A DNA stretch of 14,259 nucleotides. Source: Ichthyophonus hoferi. Its lineage: Eukaryota; Opisthokonta; Ichthyosporea; Ichthyophonida; Ichthyophonidae. Each line of letters opens with the position of its first letter. The stretch's first letter is position 1. The position numbers were made by a program, and so were the translations under genes. The DNA lies in contig NAOQ01000284.1 in the NCBI GenBank assembly GCA_002751075.1, forward strand, positions 16,534-30,792, written 5' to 3'. Of this stretch, positions 10,501 through 14,259 are shown piece after piece. Below the pieces are notes generated by a model. That model saw only the letters and a list, made by a program, of their open reading frames with translations. It made no database searches and had not been told where the DNA came from.

Positions 10501-11109
10501 GTCCGATCCACCAATATACCTGCTATGGCCAATATATCCCAACTGGGCCTTATAGATGAAATTGACTGTTCCGATACTTCTTCCCATATTTCCCACACCT
10601 CGAAACCCTCTATTAAATTAGGATTGTCGCGGAGGAATACCTTCTCGAAGAGCTCTCTGGTGGATGTAGAGAGTGTGTTAGCTTCTACAAGGCTACCAGG
10701 TAAGAAATACAATCTAGAGAATATACCTATATCTCAACGGCCTATGTCCACTCCTTTACCGAAGGAAGCGGGGGCATTGGCACAGCGACGCTTCATATTC
10801 GGCGATTCTGGTGCAATTACTCCCAATCGCCGTCATAGTGCCCACGCAGCCAATATGAATACACATAGAGCAGCAGCCTATGCACCTCCTAGCCCAAGGA
10901 GTGAAAGGATCTATTCACGTAAGTCTAGCAAGTTTGTATGGAATCATACCCTTCAAAGTGCCTTTCGCTTCTTTCATATAGGATGTTGTCCTAGTGTTAC
11001 CGAGGGAGACGCTAGCCCTACTATCCTACATCTAGAAGATGATATGGCTACGACCACCTGTCTTGAGGTGTTATCCCCAGAAATGCCCGTCAACGCTAGC
11101 GTAGAATAG
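4408..11109 (+). CDS. IQSEC/BRAG-like Arf guanine-nucleotide exchange factor (seven exons, 885 aa)
   Basis: Exons join as 4408-4566, 5191-5645, 6293-6444, 6808-7213, 7999-8386, 9563-10022 and 10472-11109: 2658 bases, 885 residues plus TAG. All introns are GT-AG and phases match at each junction. The order is a basic, disordered N-terminus, an IQ motif at residues 199-209 (IQTHYRSYCLR), Sec7 at about 302-498, PH at about 524-640, and a Ser-rich tail. Sec7 keeps the catalytic glutamate in YLGE (E363), the helix LPGEAQKIDRMM, LNTD and the RGIN..GDL loop. Such proteins load GTP on Arf GTPases at membranes; the IQ motif binds calmodulin and the PH domain binds phosphoinositides. This order is typical of IQSEC (BRAG), Arf6-linked exchange factors. 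The IQ-to-Sec7 linker is about 100 residues, much shorter than the several hundred in human IQSEC. The start is the first ATG in an otherwise open frame, in good context (A at -3, G at +4); a further upstream exon cannot be excluded. Confidence 0.9.
4567..5190 (+). other. Intron 1 of the IQSEC-like gene
   Basis: GTAGAG donor and TTCTGTAG acceptor, phase 0, 624 bases. The first third is an AT-rich degenerate tandem repeat (see 4606-4820). A pyrimidine-rich tract lies at about 4870-4917 without an obvious acceptor directly after it. No coding potential is seen. Confidence 0.85.
4606..4820. repeat. Degenerate ATATCATG/ATAGTAACAT tandem repeat in intron 1
   Basis: Words such as ACCATATAGTAACATTTAAT and ATCATGTATAGTATCATG recur at about 19-45 base spacing. 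The pattern begins just after the exon 1 donor. Confidence 0.65.
5191..5645 (+). CDS. IQSEC-like exon 2 (disordered region and first half of the IQ motif)
   Basis: The exon follows the acceptor TTCCCTTCTGTAG and ends at AGGAG|GTGAGT, leaving phase 2. It encodes residues 54-204 plus two bases of 205. Most is Ser/Thr/Pro-rich and probably disordered. The end turns helical and enters the IQ motif with AAIIIQTHYR. The motif is completed only by the next exon, so the junction splits the calmodulin-binding site. Confidence 0.85.
5646..6292 (+). other. Intron 2 of the IQSEC-like gene
   Basis: GTGAGT donor and TATACAG acceptor, phase 2, 647 bases. Nearly half is a 23-bp minisatellite (5738-6016). 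The rest is AT-rich with short ATAATATAGTAGGATAT echoes at 6170-6220. Confidence 0.85.
5738..6016. repeat. 23-bp minisatellite in intron 2
   Basis: About twelve imperfect copies of a TTATTTATTATCTTATACTAT-like unit run in tandem, with units becoming shorter and less regular towards the right end. The strand is pyrimidine/T-rich but has no clear internal acceptor. Confidence 0.8.
6293..6444 (+). CDS. IQSEC-like exon 3 (second half of the IQ motif)
   Basis: The acceptor TTGTTGTATACAG precedes this exon. Two bases from exon 2 plus its first base make Ser205, and YCLRQQFKLMKRG completes IQxxxRxxxxR. The rest is a polar linker towards Sec7. The end is uncertain: the chosen donor is GTATGA at 6445 (phase 1), but GTAATA at 6438 (phase 0) also works if exon 4 starts two bases later. 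The two choices differ by three residues. Confidence 0.8.
6445..6807 (+). other. Intron 3 of the IQSEC-like gene
   Basis: GTATGA donor and CTATCAG acceptor, phase 1, 363 bases. It begins with an (ACTAT)n run at 6452-6475. The alternative boundaries 6438-6809 also keep the frame. Confidence 0.7.
6452..6475. repeat. (ACTAT)n simple repeat in intron 3
   Basis: Four and a half copies of ACTAT lie a few bases after the exon 3 donor. Positions 6454-6472 are an exact reverse complement of 7490-7508 in intron 4. Confidence 0.85.
6808..7213 (+). CDS. IQSEC-like exon 4 (N-terminal half of Sec7, catalytic glutamate)
   Basis: A strong pyrimidine tract and CTATCAG lead into this exon; the donor is CTAAG|GTAAGA. 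It supplies residues 256-391. The Sec7 fold starts near residue 302 (EEERARLMRLGIHKFN). The stretch VVGEYLGENNKFHLEVLD carries the catalytic Glu (E363), equivalent to the glutamic finger of ARNO. FTGMSFDVALR then runs into exon 5. The exon is 406 bases, so skipping it would break the frame and remove catalysis. Confidence 0.92.
7230..7315. repeat. ATT/GTT triplet-rich tract in intron 4
   Basis: Imperfect runs of TATTATT and GTTGTTGTT lie just after the exon 4 donor. This is low-complexity sequence with no coding meaning. Confidence 0.7.
7490..7508. repeat. (TATAG)n simple repeat in intron 4
   Basis: Nineteen bases exactly complementary to the intron 3 repeat, on the other side of exon 4. Diverged copies continue to about 7545. 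Confidence 0.85.
7677..8013 (+). repeat. Three tandem ~112-bp units ending across the intron 4/exon 5 boundary
   Basis: The units are 7677-7790, 7791-7900 and 7901-8013. Each starts TAACCAyTGATTTGA and contains a TTAATGTG block, an AATCTATAT-CC block and a CCAAT block. The third unit holds the real acceptor and the first bases of exon 5. The second has an AG at the matching place (CCAATCACCAG) and the first does not. Confidence 0.8.
7999..8386 (+). CDS. IQSEC-like exon 5 (C-terminal half of Sec7)
   Basis: Joining AG from exon 4 to G here gives ALRHYLSHFTLPGEAQKIDR, colinear with cytohesin and IQSEC Sec7 domains. The exon includes MMERFAKLYFKF, the hydrophobic helix AIYILAYACIMLNTD and the loop RGINGGGDL, which with the YLGE region forms the Arf-binding groove. 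A short insert (about residues 421-435, Pro/Gly/Lys-rich) sits where cytohesins have only a tight turn. It ends at CAG|GTAGGT, phase 0. Confidence 0.92.
8387..9562 (+). other. Intron 5 of the IQSEC-like gene
   Basis: GTAGGT donor and CCCTTTATAG acceptor, phase 0, 1176 bases, the longest intron. It is less repetitive than the others and includes patches of higher G+C near 8490-8700 and 8930-9060. Minus-strand open frames of 63 and 74 codons lie here, but neither is recognised. A small extra exon for the Sec7-PH linker could hide here; none was found. Confidence 0.85.
9025..9048. repeat. Three exact copies of GATAGAGG in intron 5
   Basis: An eight-base unit is repeated three times without change, purine-rich on this strand. 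It is a small, probably recent, slippage repeat. Confidence 0.85.
9563..10022 (+). CDS. IQSEC-like exon 6 (PH domain)
   Basis: The exon follows TTCCCTTTATAG in phase 0 and ends at CTACAAG|GTACCT in phase 1. It encodes residues 521-673. The pattern RRLILFNDLLIIVK, KK, then SLCGLKVL resembles the IQSEC-type PH domain, which in human proteins reads REIFLFNDLLVV, KKK, SLYGMQVL. A C-terminal helix (about residues 624-645) completes the fold, followed by an acidic Asp/Glu/Gly stretch. The Sec7-to-PH spacer is shorter than in human IQSEC. The donor is weak after GTA, so this junction is somewhat less certain. Confidence 0.88.
10023..10471 (+). other. Intron 6 of the IQSEC-like gene
   Basis: GTACCT donor and CATCACAG acceptor, phase 1, 449 bases. 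It is AT-rich with ACTATT/ACTATTAT repeats at about 10163-10225. It ends with CTAAC and CCCTAAA units just before the acceptor. Confidence 0.85.
10447..10464. repeat. Telomere-like CCCTAAA units at the end of intron 6
   Basis: TAACCCTAAACCCTAAAC gives two and a half units of the CCCTAAA (TTTAGGG) type. It sits 7 bases before the acceptor AG, where a branch site (CTAAC) would be expected, so the match may simply be splice signal. Confidence 0.5.
10472..11109 (+). CDS. IQSEC-like exon 7 (serine-rich C-terminal tail, stop)
   Basis: The exon starts after AACATCACAG and completes Asp674 (G|AC). It encodes residues 675-885 and ends in TAG. No domain is recognised. The tail is Ser/Thr/Arg-rich with several basophilic-kinase-like sites (RRNTFS, NRRHS, SRKSS), suggesting regulation by phosphorylation; that is inferred. 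The final residues (NASVE) do not match a classical PDZ ligand. A CAC|GTAAGT donor at 10919 and TTTCATATAG ending at 10981 bound a 63-base segment that could be removed in frame. Confidence 0.85.
10919..10981 (+). other. Possible exitron (in-frame 63-bp intron inside the last exon)
   Basis: The segment opens with GTAAGT after CAC and closes with a pyrimidine-rich stretch ending TTTCATATAG. Its length is a multiple of three and it contains no stop in frame, so both retained and spliced forms are translatable. Splicing would delete 21 residues (about 824-844) and give an 864-residue protein. Whether it is spliced cannot be told from sequence. Confidence 0.4.
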
Positions 11110-14100
11110 TATAATTTAATGCAATTTAATAGTAATATAGTATAGGATATAGATATATGCCCAGTACCTCTCCGGGGCCTAATAGAGATGCTATCCCCAG
11201 GGAGTCTAATCAACTCCCGGATGGAAGACAATCATCCAGTATGATTTTATTAGCTCATTAGTTTCATTAGTTATAATTAATGATCTGATTTCCATCTTTA
11301 ATGGGCAGGATTTGATGGGTTGACAATTACATGTAGATTTTATTGGGTTTTAGACTGTAGTAATGTAGTTATAGTTATAATTGTACACATATTTATGTAG
11401 AGTATTTAATGTAGTTTCTTTTAAAAAACATAAGATTAGAAACAGATATTTTATTATTTTATGGGTATTATTTTGAATGTATTTAATAGAAGAGTTAGAT
11501 AAACAAAGCAACTCTATTGACTTATGAGGGTAATGGATGTATGCAGTGGTTTATCCCCAAACGCCATAAATCAATTATCAATATCATAGCTCCAGATTAG
11601 TTGGTAGCTATCCTATGTGGGATGGATGGCCATTTATTGTTATGTCCAATGTAGAAAAGTGCCTTTTTATTGTAATAAATTCGGTGGCTTCCAGTCCATA
11701 GTATCACCTTTTTGTTGTACTAGTGTGAAGATGCATATAGAAGTATTTCAGCTACTACCAGCATTAGGCTGCATATTTCATGATGCTTTGTACGAAAACA
11801 GTATCTATTGTTCATTTCTATAAATTTATTAGTGTTGTAATATTACGGTAATCATTGCAATTATTTATTTTTACGATCGTTATGCAGAAGTCTTTGATTG
11901 GCAATGCAGCTCATAGCAGAATGATCTTTATAAATAGATACTAAATAGATACTTAATCTCAGTATTAGCATACCGATTGGCCCGCGGCTCAGGACATGAT
12001 TGGGTCCTTATCATAGATAATAATAGATTCGTTAGCTGCCTGCTTTACGATAGAGTATTTCCTTTAAAGTAGTGCATTCCTCTGGTATTGTGGAATAAGT
12101 TTGGGTGAAAGGAGTAGCATAGGGGTTCATACGTATAATCGCCCATTTCTATTACGGAATTAATTTAAACTTAAAATCCCGAACTAACCCTGTGAGGACC
12201 ATATTTGAGTATGCTGACAGGTCAGTAAATAAGTGGGAAACTATATAATGCCAACTCGGCTCATTAGTAAGGTCCGAAAAAATGGTTTAAATAAATAGTT
12301 TTAGTTCTTAGTATGAAGGGGGAGAATATTTTCATCTAAGTTCATACTTCGAGCCACGAGCGGAAGAAAGAAAGCCTATATGTTATTTCTGCGTAGTGAT
12401 TTATGCAGTCAAATACTCCGACAGTAGATAGATTTACAATATATAGATAGATACATAATATATCTATACACCGCCTTTGGAAACCCAGGCTACTCGGATC
12501 ATATTTGACCGATTAATTATATAGTAGGGACATGATCAGCTGACTAAATTCAGATTCAGTTGGCCAGATAAAATCTGTTTCATAAGAATTATTGGTTGAG
12601 AGACATTACATGGACTTGATAACTGGCAGTATATGAAAATAACATGCCAGCAAATTACTGGGCCAGTTAGGGAGGGCAGGTCAAACTATATGTTTCCTAT
12701 AGCATAAGATATACGATCATGTTAAATCAGAATCAGTCCTCAATTAGTAGAAGACTACTATAGACAGCTGAGGATGGAACCCTTATACACGCCTTCTTTT
12801 ACATCATGTTCGTCTCAACTTTGTAATTGAAAGTGGATGAGAGGTAAGAGCTACCTCTTTGTTAGCGAGACACTTCCAAACAACACCTAATTGGAGCCGC
12901 CGAAACCTGTGAAAAAGTCAACTGAACTGAGTTCAAGGTTATTTGTACAATATAACAATGAATCTATCTATATATACCTTGCATTACACTGTTCATGATT
13001 TCATGGGATTATATAGTAACAAGCCAAAGTGTGCTTAATTTTACCTAGCAATTCGATAATTAACAGTATATTGTACTGTATTCTATTTTATTAGTTATAA
13101 TATTATATTGCTATACGTTAAAAAGTGAAGGCTCTTTTTGGGAGTAAACCAAAACATAAGTAGGTATGGAAGGTTTGCTTATCAAATTGAACGCTTTCTC
13201 ACATTTGCATTAGTGTATGATTGCACTGTTATATTATTACATATATTAACCTATTCCTAAAATTGAAACATAAGCTTAATATAATTAAAATACACGTTTA
13301 GAAGTTAATATAATAATTGATTGGACAGGGGTTTTTAACAAGTCAAAACTAAATATGAAAGAACACCAAGCAGTTTGATTTGCTGCTTTTCGGAAGTTTA
13401 AATAATCGGCATCTCCATTATTTCTTCCATCAATAACCAGTGCTCACTTTTCTACGGTATAGTAGAACACATGGTCTAGTTATAACGCTTACTGTAGATC
13501 CAGTGAATTGGAACAGTACCAACATTAACAAAACTTACCAATAATAAGCCAAGCCACCGTATCTTTTTCCCATCTAGGCCCTTAAGGAGACTAGCTGAAT
13601 AGGCTCTAATTTGGAAGCAAATATGCGCTATTTCTTTAGTGACCATTGTTTGACTTTGGATATGAACCAATCATTACGCTAACTGGGATGACACAATTTA
13701 AGACAAGACCTTGCATTAGTTCCATATTTTTTTGGGTGCTAACATCTCTAAGAGACATAAAGATAAATCATAATAGTACTAGTCATGGCAAGATGAAAAT
13801 TAAAACAATGATCATATAACTATTATTCGTGTAGAAGATGCCTATATATATATATGTGTGTGTGCATAGGTAAATAATAAAAACTCAGTATATAAGCACA
13901 GCCTTAAACTTTAATCGGTTTGGATTCAGCTGCATAAAACCATATCAATGGATCATAGGTTACTGTAGCAGATTTCCTTAAAAGAAATAAGGACTAAGAA
14001 TATATATATAGTATTATACACAATTTAAGATCTTAAATGTCTCAAAAAACTACGTGTTCGACAAGTACAAATTTCTCACAATTGAAATGACTTTCTGAAG

Positions 14101-14117
14101 GTATTCAAAGGCACATC
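11110..14117. other. Long AT-rich stretch downstream of the IQSEC-like gene
   Basis: The first several hundred bases are presumably 3' UTR. Frames of 64-68 codons (11617-11823 plus, 13476-13670 minus) show no recognisable domain and are probably chance. Small structures are a 7-bp hairpin at 12840-12858 (AGAGGTA, five-base loop, TACCTCT), a TAAATAGATACT direct repeat near 11938-11961, TAGATAGAT runs at 12425-12470, and (TA)n/(TG)n at 13842-13863. No tRNA or rRNA is seen. Confidence 0.5.
11674..11679 (+). terminator. Possible polyadenylation signal (AATAAA) after the IQSEC-like gene
   Basis: This is the first AATAAA I see downstream of the stop at 11109, 565 bases away and followed by T/G-rich sequence. 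It would give a moderately long 3' UTR. Variant signals nearer the stop cannot be ruled out. Confidence 0.2.
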
Positions 14118-14259
14118 ATGCCATTTTCAAATGGTTGTTACATGGAAAACCATATCTATAGTATCGATGTTGTTGTTGTAACTGGTGAAATTATAGTAAA
14201 TGATGTGGTAACAGGAATAGCCTTAGATAATGCAGTAGTAGTCGCTTATATGGACGATG
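14118..14259 (+). CDS. Open reading frame running off the right edge (unrecognised)
   Basis: From an ATG at 14118 (second in-frame ATG at 14142) the frame is open to the window end, 47 codons. It has more G+C than the DNA before it. The peptide is hydrophobic and Val-rich (VVVVTGEIIVNDVV, then DNAVVVAYMDD), partly from GTT and GTA runs. The frame is open back to 14091, after a TGA. No family is recognised. It could be the start of a gene, an internal exon or chance. Confidence 0.25.
   Translation, partial: MPFSNGCYMENHIYSIDVVVVTGEIIVNDVVTGIALDNAVVVAYMDD

Noticed and set aside
10452-10712. Minus-strand open frame of 86 codons
   Set aside because: It is antisense to exon 7 and the intron 6 acceptor; the plus strand has the consistent splice phase.
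10699-10720. CAG|GTAAGA donor-like site inside exon 7
   Set aside because: The frame stays open past it, and I found no well-placed acceptor that would give a sensible protein.
10974-11231. Minus-strand open frame of 85 codons
   Set aside because: It overlaps the end of exon 7 in antisense and shows no domain.
11617-11823. Plus-strand open frame of 68 codons downstream of the gene
   Set aside because: Cys/Phe-rich peptide with no domain; probably chance within the 3' UTR or intergenic DNA.
12840-12858. Perfect 7-bp hairpin AGAGGTA/TACCTCT
   Set aside because: Single short stem-loop without a flanking RNA structure or T-tract; expected by chance in 14 kb.
13476-13670. Minus-strand open frame of 64 codons
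   Set aside because: No recognised motif and no clear splice or start context; length expected by chance.

Overview
This window is from an AT-rich, intron-bearing eukaryotic genome. It carries one well-supported protein-coding gene on the plus strand (4408-11109). The gene has seven exons, joined by splice sites whose phases all agree, into an 885-residue protein with an IQ motif, a Sec7 domain and a PH domain. This is the layout of the IQSEC/BRAG family of Arf guanine-nucleotide exchange factors. Exons are clearly richer in G+C than the introns, which are full of short AT-rich tandem repeats. IQSEC architecture and intron density suggest an animal or a close unicellular relative. I cannot name the species, and the Sec7 domain has some residues more like the BIG/plant type than vertebrate IQSEC.

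Layout. 1-4343 is mostly AT-rich intergenic DNA. Within it are a possible small minus-strand gene with a MOZART1-like core (2786-3016), a weak minus-strand exon candidate (1332-1508), a two-level tandem repeat (3046-3391) and an AT-rich minisatellite (3904-4098). 4408-11109 is the IQSEC-like gene. Its introns hold notable structures: a 23-bp minisatellite in intron 2, complementary simple repeats on either side of exon 4, a threefold ~112-bp repeat ending across the intron 4/exon 5 junction, and telomere-like units at the end of intron 6. The last exon contains a 63-bp segment with intron-like ends that could be spliced out in frame. 11110-14117 is AT-rich and without convincing genes. An open frame running off the right edge (14118-14259) may be the start of another gene.

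How it would work. The encoded protein should bind calmodulin through the IQ motif, load GTP onto an Arf-family GTPase through the Sec7 domain (the YLGE catalytic glutamate is present), and bind membrane phosphoinositides through the PH domain. That would place it in endocytic or plasma-membrane Arf signalling. If real, the MOZART-like frame would belong to gamma-tubulin complex assembly, unrelated to the Arf gene. Nothing in the window looks like an operon, CRISPR array, tRNA, rRNA or intact mobile element.
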